Assembly (NCBI GenBank): GCA_008000375.1
Contig: SMOI01000058.1
Span: 62,001-126,000, forward strand
Source: Poteriospumella lacustris
Taxonomy: Eukaryota > Sar > Chrysophyceae > Chromulinales > Dinobryaceae
Reading direction: 5' to 3'
Length of the DNA: 64,000 nucleotides
Shown: one piece after another, positions 1 to 8,641 of the stretch
Layout of the letters: every line of letters begins with the position of its first letter
Position numbering within the stretch: position 1 is the first letter of the stretch
Made by a program: the position numbers and the translations under genes
The notes under the pieces: model-generated
What the model was told of the DNA's origin: nothing
Database searches by the model: none
What the model saw: only the letters and a program-made list of their open reading frames with translations

Positions 1-1
1 G

Positions 2-3000
2 CTGCCCACGGAGGTACCGGTGGCGGCGCCAACGGCAGAGCCGAGCGCTCAGCCCACGGCAGTGCCCATTGCGGCACCGACGGAGATCCCCTCGCCGGCA
101 CCGTCAGCGCAGCCGTCACAGGACCCCACCGAGCAGCCCTCCGAGTCGCCATCCGTTGTTCCCACAGCGACTCCGTCGGATCTGCCTTCGGAGGTTCCCA
201 GCGCAGTGCCCTCCCTCGCTCCCGTTGTCTCCTCGCCTACTGCACAGCCCACCGCGCCAACAGTGACCCCGACGTCGGTTGCCCCTTCTCGAAGCCCGTC
301 GGGACCGACGCGTCGTCCATCCGCTGCGCCCGTGACAAGATCACCGACGTTTGTGCCATCTCTTGCGCCCTCCCGTGTCCCGTCGGAGCTGCCGTCTGAA
401 CAGCCCATCACGGCACCAGTGGCGTTGCCGACGGTGGCGCCTACGGCGGCGGACACGGCCTCTCCCAGTGAGACACCGACGGCGACCCCCAGCGACGAGC
501 CAACGGCAGAGCCGAGCGCTCAGCCCACGGCAGTGCCCATTGCGGCACCGACGGAGATCCCCTCGCTGGCACCGTCAGCGCAGCCGTCACAGGACCCCAC
601 CGAGCAGCCCGCCGAGTCGCCATCCGTTGTTCCCACAGCGACTCCGTCGGATCTGCCTTCGGAGGTTCCCACAGCGCCGCCCTCAGTCGTTCCCAGTGCG
701 ACGCCGTCTGTGGTACCCACTGCAGTGCCCTCCCTCGCTCCCGTTGTCTCCTCGCCTACTGCACAGCCCACCGCGCCATCAGTTACCCCGACGTCGGTTG
801 CCCCTTCTCGAAGCCCGTCGGGACCGACGCGTCGCCCGTCCGCAGCGCCAACCTTCGTGACGAGACCTCCGACTGCGACCCCTTCGCAATCGACGTCAGT
901 GGCACCAACAGCCGCACCGACCGCTGTGCCCAGCTCTGGCCCCACCGCAACTCCGACCCAATTGCCTTCCGATGCGCCGGTGGTGTCGCCCGTGTCGTCT
1001 CCGACGGCTGCACCAACTCGGCACGACACGTTGTCACCAAGCACGTCGCCGGTAGAGTCGCCGAGCGCTGTGCCGGTGGATTCGCCGAGCGCTGTGCCGG
1101 TGGAGTTGCCGAGCGCTGTGCCCGTGCAGTCGCCGAGCGCTGTTCCGGTGGTGTCGCCCGTGTCGTCTCCGACGGTGGCACCGACTCGGCACAACACGTT
1201 GTCGCCCAGCACGTCACCGGTAGAATCACCGAGCGCTGTGCCGGTGGTATCACCGAGCACATCGCCGGTGGAGTCGCCCAGCACGTCGCCGGTGCAGTCG
1301 CCGAGCACGTCGCCGGTGCAGTCGCCGAGCGCTGTGCCGGTGGAGTCGCCGAGCACATCGCCGGTGGAGTCGCCGAGCGCTGTTCCGGTGGAATTACCGA
1401 GCACATCGCCGGTAGAGTCGCCGAGCGCTGTTCCGGTGGTGTCGCCGAGCGCTGTGCCGGTGGTGTCGCCCGTGTCGTCTCCGACGGTGGCACCGACTCG
1501 GCACAACACGTTGTCGCCCAGCACGTCACCGGTAGAATCACCGAGCGCTGTGCCGGTGGTATCACCGAGCACATCGCCGGTGGAGTCGCCCAGCACGTCG
1601 CCGGTGCAGTCGCCGAGCACGTCGCCGGTGCAGTCGCCGAGCGCTGTGCCGGTGGAGTCGCCGAGCACATCGCCGGTGGAGTCGCCGAGCGCTGTTCCGG
1701 TGGAATTACCGAGCACATCGCCGGTAGAGTCGCCGAGCGCTGTTCCGGTGGTGTCGCCGAGCGCTGTGCCGGTGGTGTCGCCCGTGTCGTCTCCGACGGT
1801 GGCACCGACTCGGCACGACACGTTGTCGCCGAGCACGTCGCCGGTGGAATCGCCGAGCGCTGTGCCGGTGCAGTCGCCGAGCACATCGCCGGTGGAGTCG
1901 CCGAGCACATCGCCGGTGGAGTCGCCGAGCACGTCGCCGGTGGTGTCGCCGAGCGCTGTGCCGGTGCAGTCGCCGAGCGCTGTTCCGGTGGTGTCGCCCG
2001 TGTCGTCACCGACGGTTGCACCAACTCGGCACGACACGTCGTCGCCGAGCGCTGTGCCGGTGTATTTCCCGACTGTGGCGCCTTCGGATGTGCCAGTGGC
2101 ATTGCCAGTGTCCTCGCCGACTGATGCTCCCAGCGCTGATCCCACCGTCTCTCCGACCATCACGCCAACTCGAGTTCCCTCCGCCAAACCCACCACTTCA
2201 CCTACGACCGCTGCTCCGTCAAGAAGCCCCAGTGGCCCAACTCGACGCCCCACAAATGCGCCAACACTGATATCCAGACCACCGACAGCCACACCGACTG
2301 CCAGACCCAGCACAACACCGACAGAGCAGCCCATCACAGCGACGACGACGGCGCCCACGACGGCGGCCGACTCTCCGTCGGTGCCGCCGGTGACGAGTCC
2401 GAGCGCGCAGCCGAGCGCCGTGGCCCCGACGACNNNNNNNNNNACGACGGCGGCCGACTCTCCGTCGGTGCCGCCGGTGACGAGTCCGAGCGCGCAGCCG
2501 AGCGCCGTGGCCCCGACGACCGCGACGACGACGGCGCCCACGACGGCGGCCGACTCTCCGTCGGTGCCGCCGGTGACGAGTCCGAGCGCGCAGCCGAGCG
2601 CCGTGGCCCCGACGACTTTGTTCACACCGTCTCCGACCAGCAGCGACTATTCGCTGTCGTTCCCCGTCAATCAGGTGCTCGTCAACATCAACGCGCCGAC
2701 GTATTCTGCGGCGTACGTGACGAACAACGCCGTCGTGGCCTCTACCAGCGCCGGGTGTGTCGCCGGTTTGCAAGCGTCGAACATCGCCGTCAGCGGTGTC
2801 CTCGCGCAGCGGCGTCGGTTGGACGCGTCGTTGGTCGCGTCGCTGGTGGGCGCGTTGGATGCGTCGCAGTGCCTGGTGCAGTACTCGATCGTCGTGCCGA
2901 GCATTCAGGCGCTGGGGTACAGCTCCCCGGCGCAGGCGTACGCCGTGATGACGCAGCAGCTGACGACGGCGGGCGCCAACGGCCAGTGGAACTCGCTGTG

Positions 3001-5437
3001 CACGACGAATGCGCAGACGAACGGCGCGTCGTCGATGATGAGCGTCGTGACGGGCGCGGTGACCTTCGGCAACTACACCGCGTCGGGCATCTCGTCGACG
3101 TCGTCGCTGGGGTCGAAGTCGACGCTGATCGGCGGCCTGTCGTTGGACGTGGTCGTCGGTGCCTCGTGCGGTCTGGCGGGTCTGTTGATGGCGATCGCGG
3201 CGGGCGTGTACCTGTACCGCTACCTGTACGTGTCGGTGGACGAGTCGGACAAGGCGAGCTCGGCGGAGGGCAGCGCGGATGGGTCCGCCGCCACTGCGAC
3301 CGATGGCAACGACGGCTCCAGCGGCGTCCAGACGCCCACCCGGGCGGGTGGGCTGCGCACCCCGCCGCCGCGGACGACGCCGTTGCGGCGCGATTGGAGC
3401 TCGGCGTTCCGGCAGTTCTCCTTCAGCGGCAGCTTCTGGGGCGGCGAGTCGGAGAGCTTCAAACGCGCGGTGATGCAAGAGGCCGCCGCCACGATGGACG
3501 ACGCGTACGCGGGCGACGAAGAGAGCCACGTGGGGTCGTCCGCCTCTGGCGCCTCCTCGGCGGCCTCGTCGCCCCGCGCGGGTGGTCCCATGCGCGGCGC
3601 TGCTCCGCGTTCTCCGGCGGCGTCGTCGGTGGCGTCGTCACCGGCGAAATCGGTCGCGACGTCGCCGCGTTTCAATTTGTGGCCGCGGGATCGCGCCCGC
3701 TCCGACGTCGACAGCGCGGCGCCCTCGCCCGCGCCCGAAGTGATCAAGACGCTCAACCTCGGCCCCGCCTCCGGTCGGGGCCCCGCCGCCAGATCCGCCT
3801 CGGGCCGTGCCGCCTCCCGCGCGAATTCGTTTTGGAACTTCGTCTTCGGCGACGAAGACGGCGACCGCGACGACGAAGAGAAGAGCCAGGACAGTGGCAG
3901 CAGCGGCAGCCGCAGCGGCGGCAACGGCGGCAAGAGCAACGCGCAGGAGGCGGCGGCGACGGTCCCGACCCGTCGACCATCGTTCGCGTCGTCGTCGTCG
4001 TCGTCTCCACGACGCGCGACGACCACCGAAACGACGATGAACCCCGCCGCGCGGCAGTCGTCCTCGTCGTCGGCGCCGCAGCGATTCAGTGCGAGCAACA
4101 TCTCGTACGGGGACGTGTACCCCGCCGTGTCCGCGGCGCATGCGTCGTCCTCAGCCCCGTCGTCGTCCTCGACGACGGTGCCCACCGAAACGAATCCAGC
4201 CGCAGACGCCACCGCGCGCCGCCCGCAACGTGCGCGCGTCAGTGCGCCGGAGCTCGGGGCACCGGTCTCGATCGCGACCTCTGCCACGGCGCGTTCGTCG
4301 TTGGGATCGACCCGCAACCAACGCGGCAGCAGCAGCGACCACTTCGACGACTCGCGCAGCTCGTTCGAGATGGATTTCTTCTACCGCGGCTCCGAGTCCG
4401 GACGGGCCTCCGCGGGCTACGAGGACCATCGCGGCAGCGGCGGCAGTGGCAGTCGCACGCCGCCACGTGGATCGACTGGACAGCCACCGTCGCGCTCACT
4501 GGCGACCAGCCCGCTGCCGTCGATGTCGTCGTTCCGCTCGTGGTTCGGCATGGACGACACGGGCGACCTGACGCCCACCGCGGCGTCGTCCCGTGTGACG
4601 CTGACGAACCCCGCCGGCCGAGCGAGTGCGGGCAGCCAAGGCACCTCGCCGAATCTGCGCCACAGCTTCTTCGGTACGACCAGTACGTCGCTCAATGAGC
4701 AGCACGAGTCGTTGCCGCCGAACAGAGCCGCCGCCGCCGCCGCGCCCACCGCCGCCGCTGCTGCGACCGCTGCGTCGTCATCGTCTGGGTCGAGTAAAGG
4801 CGCGCGTATGCACGACAACCCCATTCGTCGCGGAAGCTTCACGCAGCAACCGCAGGCCAACGCCAGCGAAACGGCTCCGTCGGCGACGTTGTCGGCGTCG
4901 ATTCTGGCGAGTCGTCTCCCCGGTCCCTCGACGGCGTCGGGCGCAGCGCGTGCTCCGGCGCGTCCGTCGTCGACGTCGTCGGGTCTGACCGCAGCTCTCG
5001 CGGCGGCGTCACCGCCACGGCCCTCGCCGTTGACGCGGCGTCCGTCGGCGAGCTTTGCCCAAGCGCGTGCCCAAGCGGCGCCGGATGCTGCGTCATCGCC
5101 GCCGCTGCCTCCTTCGCTGAACATTCCCAGTGCCGACGGCGTCAAGAGCGGCCGCCGAGCGAGCCACGTACCGTCGCGCAGCGGCAGTGTGATCCAGTTC
5201 CACGACCCCCAAGCAGTGGCCGCGGCGACGTCGCCGGTGGCGAGCAGTCCGCCGCCCAACAACCCCCACCACCCACCGCAGCCGATGCCGCATAATCCCT
5301 TGTCGATGCGTCGGCGTCGGTCATCCTTCGGCGAGTCGATGGCGACGCCCAACGCCACATCGTCGTCGGCCACGTCCGGCGACATCTTCGACGATTTGCC
5401 GCGTCCGCCGCCGGTGTCGTCGCCCAAAAAGAAATAA
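2..5437 (+). CDS. PSxxPS-repeat (mucin-like) type I membrane protein, 5' partial
   Basis: The reading frame is open from base 2 with no stop, so the true start lies left of the window; the first GTG in frame is not a convincing start. The first ~2.6 kb encodes Pro/Ser/Thr/Val/Ala repeats such as SPSAVPVESPSTSPV, likely O-glycosylated and extracellular or wall-associated. Next comes a ~150-residue non-repetitive domain (about nt 2640-3090) with an RRRLD element and a GYSSPAQAYAVMTQQL segment. It resembles the SEA-like domains beside such repeats in stramenopile proteins (inference). One strong transmembrane helix (about nt 3127-3230, core GLAGLLMAIAAGVYLY) is followed by a ~730-residue cytoplasmic tail very rich in Ser, Ala, Pro and Arg, with no recognised domain. 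The layout suggests a surface or adhesion protein or cell-wall sensor. The frame is kept through 10 Ns at 2434-2443. Stop TAA at 5435-5437. Confidence 0.85.
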   Translation: MPTEVPVAAPTAEPSAQPTAVPIAAPTEIPSPAPSAQPSQDPTEQPSESPSVVPTATPSDLPSEVPSAVPSLAPVVSSPTAQPTAPTVTPTSVAPSRSPSGPTRRPSAAPVTRSPTFVPSLAPSRVPSELPSEQPITAPVALPTVAPTAADTASPSETPTATPSDEPTAEPSAQPTAVPIAAPTEIPSLAPSAQPSQDPTEQPAESPSVVPTATPSDLPSEVPTAPPSVVPSATPSVVPTAVPSLAPVVSSPTAQPTAPSVTPTSVAPSRSPSGPTRRPSAAPTFVTRPPTATPSQSTSVAPTAAPTAVPSSGPTATPTQLPSDAPVVSPVSSPTAAPTRHDTLSPSTSPVESPSAVPVDSPSAVPVELPSAVPVQSPSAVPVVSPVSSPTVAPTRHNTLSPSTSPVESPSAVPVVSPSTSPVESPSTSPVQSPSTSPVQSPSAVPVESPSTSPVESPSAVPVELPSTSPVESPSAVPVVSPSAVPVVSPVSSPTVAPTRHNTLSPSTSPVESPSAVPVVSPSTSPVESPSTSPVQSPSTSPVQSPSAVPVESPSTSPVESPSAVPVELPSTSPVESPSAVPVVSPSAVPVVSPVSSPTVAPTRHDTLSPSTSPVESPSAVPVQSPSTSPVESPSTSPVESPSTSPVVSPSAVPVQSPSAVPVVSPVSSPTVAPTRHDTSSPSAVPVYFPTVAPSDVPVALPVSSPTDAPSADPTVSPTITPTRVPSAKPTTSPTTAAPSRSPSGPTRRPTNAPTLISRPPTATPTARPSTTPTEQPITATTTAPTTAADSPSVPPVTSPSAQPSAVAPTXXXXTTAADSPSVPPVTSPSAQPSAVAPTTATTTAPTTAADSPSVPPVTSPSAQPSAVAPTTLFTPSPTSSDYSLSFPVNQVLVNINAPTYSAAYVTNNAVVASTSAGCVAGLQASNIAVSGVLAQRRRLDASLVASLVGALDASQCLVQYSIVVPSIQALGYSSPAQAYAVMTQQLTTAGANGQWNSLCTTNAQTNGASSMMSVVTGAVTFGNYTASGISSTSSLGSKSTLIGGLSLDVVVGASCGLAGLLMAIAAGVYLYRYLYVSVDESDKASSAEGSADGSAATATDGNDGSSGVQTPTRAGGLRTPPPRTTPLRRDWSSAFRQFSFSGSFWGGESESFKRAVMQEAAATMDDAYAGDEESHVGSSASGASSAASSPRAGGPMRGAAPRSPAASSVASSPAKSVATSPRFNLWPRDRARSDVDSAAPSPAPEVIKTLNLGPASGRGPAARSASGRAASRANSFWNFVFGDEDGDRDDEEKSQDSGSSGSRSGGNGGKSNAQEAAATVPTRRPSFASSSSSSPRRATTTETTMNPAARQSSSSSAPQRFSASNISYGDVYPAVSAAHASSSAPSSSSTTVPTETNPAADATARRPQRARVSAPELGAPVSIATSATARSSLGSTRNQRGSSSDHFDDSRSSFEMDFFYRGSESGRASAGYEDHRGSGGSGSRTPPRGSTGQPPSRSLATSPLPSMSSFRSWFGMDDTGDLTPTAASSRVTLTNPAGRASAGSQGTSPNLRHSFFGTTSTSLNEQHESLPPNRAAAAAAPTAAAAATAASSSSGSSKGARMHDNPIRRGSFTQQPQANASETAPSATLSASILASRLPGPSTASGAARAPARPSSTSSGLTAALAAASPPRPSPLTRRPSASFAQARAQAAPDAASSPPLPPSLNIPSADGVKSGRRASHVPSRSGSVIQFHDPQAVAAATSPVASSPPPNNPHHPPQPMPHNPLSMRRRRSSFGESMATPNATSSSATSGDIFDDLPRPPPVSSPKKK
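31..850 (+). repeat. Two-copy long repeat, 471-bp spacing, inside the PSxxPS gene
   Basis: The block beginning aacggcagagccgagcgctc at 31 recurs at 502, an offset of 471 bp (157 codons). Much of the following sequence (EIPS, SQDPTEQP, PTRRPSAAP segments) is repeated with few substitutions. The second copy carries an extra PSVVPSATPSVVPTAVPS-type insertion. The offset is a multiple of three, so the repeat keeps the frame. Confidence 0.85.
1171..1794 (+). repeat. 312-bp tandem repeat, two essentially identical copies
   Basis: The segment at 1171-1482 is followed directly by 1483-1794; both start with gacggtggcaccgactcggc. The 104-residue translations are identical (from PTVAPTRHNTLSPS onward). 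Each copy is itself built of 8-residue units (SPSTSPVE, SPSAVPVV). A third, diverged copy starts at 1795 with RHDTLSPS. The near identity suggests recent expansion. Confidence 0.9.
2357..2615 (+). repeat. 96-bp tandem repeat interrupted by an assembly gap
   Basis: Copies of a 32-codon unit starting acgacggcggccgactctcc occur at 2357, 2444 and 2540. The last two are 96 bp apart. The first two are only 87 bp apart because 10 Ns (2434-2443) replace what would be 19 bp in a complete unit. The real number of units here is unknown. Confidence 0.9.
2434..2443. other. Assembly gap (10 N)
   Basis: Ten Ns sit at the junction between copies one and two of the 96-bp repeat. The placeholder happens to keep the reading frame, but its length is nine bases less than an intact unit would need, so the gap size is not a measurement of the locus. 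Confidence 0.97.
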
Positions 5438-7573
5438 TCGTTCTCCGTGCCCCCAAAAAACCCAGAAAAAAGAAGAGAGAGGGACACCGCCGTGTGTGTC
5501 GCACGTACTGTAGTCCCTCTTGTCGTTGTGCCCCTCGAGTGGCTGTTGCCCGCATCAATAGTCCCTTCCGTGCGTTTCTTTAGTTTTGTTTTCACGTCCT
5601 TTGCCCATCGTCCGCTCTGTCTCTTGGCCTGCTCGTTCGCTCTCTGGCTATTGTTGTTTACGATTCGCTCACTCTCTCTGCCTGTTCTTTCGCCCGTTCG
5701 CTTCGCTGTGCAAAGTCCTTTGTTTGACGTCGGGGCTCCTGCTGCCTCTGTGGTTTTCTTCGCTCTGCGTCGTTTGTTTCGCATTTCTTTCGTATCTCCT
5801 ATTCCCCCCTGAACACAACACCACCGCAGCACTGGTGTCGCATCGCAAGTATTGTTTGAGTATATTGGTTTTGCGGCGGCCCGTTTGCCCTCGTCGGGGA
5901 CAGTCGTTCGCTGGATGGCTTGCTCGCACATTGGTTTTCCTATTGGTTTTCGTATGCCACACAGGCGCTGTGGCAGATCAGATCGCGTTCCCCTTGGGGG
6001 TTGACTTGTTATTCTTTGCATCGCTGTTACTGTGCTCCGTATGCGGAAATGGCCCTTGGTCTGGCCACTTTGACGGTTTTTTTCCCCACTCACCCATCAC
6101 TATCTACACACACCTGCACCGCTGCTCTCTCCTCGCAGCCGTCGTTCACGTCTTTTCCTCCCGATTCCTTTGCGTTTCTTCGACTCGTCTGCGCTTCATG
6201 TGTGAGGAGTGCTGCCGTCATTATCACAGCCGCTTCTCCCTTCGCCTTTCGTGTCGCACGTGAGTCAGATGGTCGATTGCCTTGTTCTTTGCCCCCATTG
6301 CCCCCTCCCCCGCCACCTGTCCTTCGGTTTGTGCGCTTTTTTTCGGTTTCCCGGTTTTTTCTCCACCACCACCGCTGCCCGCTCAGTCATCAACGGTAGC
6401 AGTCCTCATCAATATCGATCAGGTGTTGCAGTCCCCTTGCCAACAGGAGGGTTATCTCATGCTGCTCGCACATTTGCGGGTTGTCTCTTGCGTAGATATC
6501 ATCGTTGATTGCTTGTTCACAGTCTAGCGTGTTGCTTTGCCATCGTCGTCTTCGTCGCCGCTCTCACCTGCAAGGGCGGAGGCGTTGACGTGGTCGTGTC
6601 CTGGAACGACTCGCGTGTCTGTCCGCATCCTTTGCTGTGTCTGTGTCGTGGGTGTTTCTTTGGGTTGGACAAACGCTGTGTCCTTTTTTCACACTCCGAC
6701 GAGTTGTCGTGGACACTTCGACGATGCCCCCCCCCCCGCGTGCCTCTTCCGTCCTCGTTCTCTGTTATCTTTGTAGGCTAGCCGTTCGATCTCTGTTGCC
6801 CCCCTCGGTGTGTCTGTGCGTTTCATTTCCATTGTTTCTATGTGCACAGGCATCAGCAGTTGTGATGCGTTGATTCTCTCTCTCTCTGCCAGATTTGTTG
6901 TTGGTTTCTTGTGGATCGCAGGCCACCGACAGCGACAGCAGGTTCACATCCAGAGGTGTTAACCAAGCAACGCTGTCGTGCCTCGTCCACGTTGTTCTCT
7001 CGTCGCTACCCCCCCCCAGTTCCTCTTTCGTCACAGCACACTCGTTCCCGCGTCGCAGTTGTCTGTCTGTCTGTCTTGATTTGTTTGCGTTCGTTTCGTA
7101 TGCGCTCGTATGTTCTAGTATCGACTGATTTCTTTCATTATTCGTCCTCTCCGTTCGATGGAGTGAAAACCAAGCGGTGGCGGTTGAGCGCAGCACTCTC
7201 GTGGCAGGTCGCCATGTGGGCACTCCCAGAGACCAAGTCAACACATCGTATGTGAAGAGTTTGGGCACGAGGGAACCACATTGCGCCGGTCATGGGGCCA
7301 CAGTGCGCGTGGTATCGGAGTGTATCAGCCGCCAGAGATCGTTCCTCGCATCGTTGTAGTTAGCTGTGGTTAGGTAGCCATCTCCTTTCCGCCTTTCTCT
7401 GCCTCAGCAGTTTCTTTTGTTTGCTTCATTCTTTGCAAAGCGCGTCCCCAATGCGACAACGATCAACGTCGATCACACTAAAGCGACTGTAACAGACTCC
7501 TTCTCAACGAATAACTATCTCGATCAACCAGGACAGATGAGATCCATGAGTTACTTACATATATACAGTACAG
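5438..7573. other. Gene-poor pyrimidine-rich stretch, no supported gene
   Basis: The plus strand is strongly C/T-rich, with poly-C tracts (for example 6727-6737 and 7009-7017). Open frames here translate to low-complexity Leu/Ser/Cys/Phe-rich peptides with no motif. The left end is presumably the 3' UTR of the repeat protein. No RNA gene or transposon was recognised. Confidence 0.55.
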
Positions 7574-8188
7574 TCAGAACACATCGGAGTGTTCCAAGCA
7601 ATCTAAAGGGGTCTGCAAGCCGCGATTGTTGAGATTGTCCGGTGCTTTCGGGCAAATCCACAGCGAAACCTCGAAAGGGTAGAACCTCATCGGATTGACT
7701 TGGCTCAGGGAATTCTCTCGGAGTTTCAGCGAAGACTTTCGCAGGACAGGAAGGTGAGCAGTATACGAAGCCACAAAATGAATTGCAGAGGGAGTCGGGA
7801 GAGAAAGCATTCGGGCGAAGGACGTCTGAGCAGTGGCATCCCGGGAGTGGTTCAAGGCTCCATGCTGAACGATTTCGTCCCAGTTGTAGAGCAATGTCCC
7901 AGCTACTTCTTCAAGGAATATGTTTCGGTCGTGGCTATTCGCCCACGACAGATCACTAGGGAGGAAATGAAGGTACACCGTTAACAGTCGGTCGTATCCG
8001 TTGGCGTCCGTGATCTCTAAAGGGAGGTAGTTACGGCAAAGAAACATGACACATTCACTTCTCTTGCCATCCCCATGCTTTTCCCGTCCCTTTCAGGCTG
8101 ATCCTTATTGAAATTGATCCACATCGGAGACGCAACAGCCCAGAAGGTCCCCGAAGTGAACCATCGTTGCATCGTCGACTGAATCCAT
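7574..8188 (-). CDS. Possible small hypothetical gene or gene relic
   Basis: The minus strand has a 147-codon stretch (8014-7574) of ordinary, non-repetitive composition, containing FLPSDLSWANSHDRN and VAGTLLYNWDEIVQHG and ending in DCLEHSDVF then stop. A candidate upstream exon, 8188-8123 starting ATG GAT TCA, encodes SVDDATMVHFGDLLGCC. It can be joined in frame if a GT..AG intron at 8122-8015 is removed. Sense-like codons continue further upstream (TAVSPTSVGSDVNIGYAF) without an earlier ATG. That raises the possibility of a 5'-truncated relic lying against the heat-shock factor promoter. No family is recognised; base composition is more AT-rich than the flanking genes. Confidence 0.35.
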
Positions 8189-8641
8189 CAAAATATCGTT
8201 TAAAATGCGGGTACAAATGAAAGCATACCCAATATTAACGTCAGATCCTACAGAGGTTGGGGAAACTGCAGTGCGGCCTCTGTGACGAAGGTCGCACAGG
8301 GGAGTTGTGTCGGTGTGCCGGCCCGGAGAACAAAAGTTCGAATTTCGCCGCGGCGACGACGGCGACCTTCTTTTGTTCTAAAAAACGGTTCGGTGCCTTG
8401 AAGAAGCCGCTGTCCGCGTCATCCTTCGATTGATGTGCCTCCCTGCCTGAGAAAGGTTCAATCGTTAGCGTTCATTAAGCCATTGACATCGATTGTTGTT
8501 GCGGTGGTTGCTTATTTTTTTACGTTGCTTGTGGTTGCTTTGTCCACGCAAAGATTTTATTTTCTATTTTTATTGCGGAGGCTGATCGACTGCGATAGAT
8601 CCTCTTTTCTTCGGATATCGTGTTGTGAAAGAGATACAAGA
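8189..8641. other. Upstream region of the heat-shock factor gene
   Basis: Presumed promoter and 5' UTR of the HSF gene. The HSF frame is open upstream to 8435, but the extra 69 codons are hydrophobic and lack an ATG, so they are taken as untranslated. No convincing heat-shock element was seen by eye. Confidence 0.4.

Noticed and set aside
520-2625. 701-codon minus-strand open frame of GDSTGDVLGDSTG-type repeats
   Set aside because: It is the antisense of the PSxxPS repeat array; the repeat codons TCG CCG AGC happen to contain no stop on the other strand. It has no independent evidence.
4417-6093. 558-codon minus-strand open frame
   Set aside because: Mostly antisense to the tail of the repeat protein plus pyrimidine-rich 3' sequence. 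No domain and compositionally implausible.
5586-6263. 225-codon plus-strand frame, hydrophobic and Cys/Leu/Ser-rich
   Set aside because: Product of C/T-rich sequence; several overlapping frames look alike, with no ATG-to-domain logic.
8320-8350. gttcgaatt resembling a tRNA T-loop
   Set aside because: No matching acceptor, D or anticodon stems could be paired around it.
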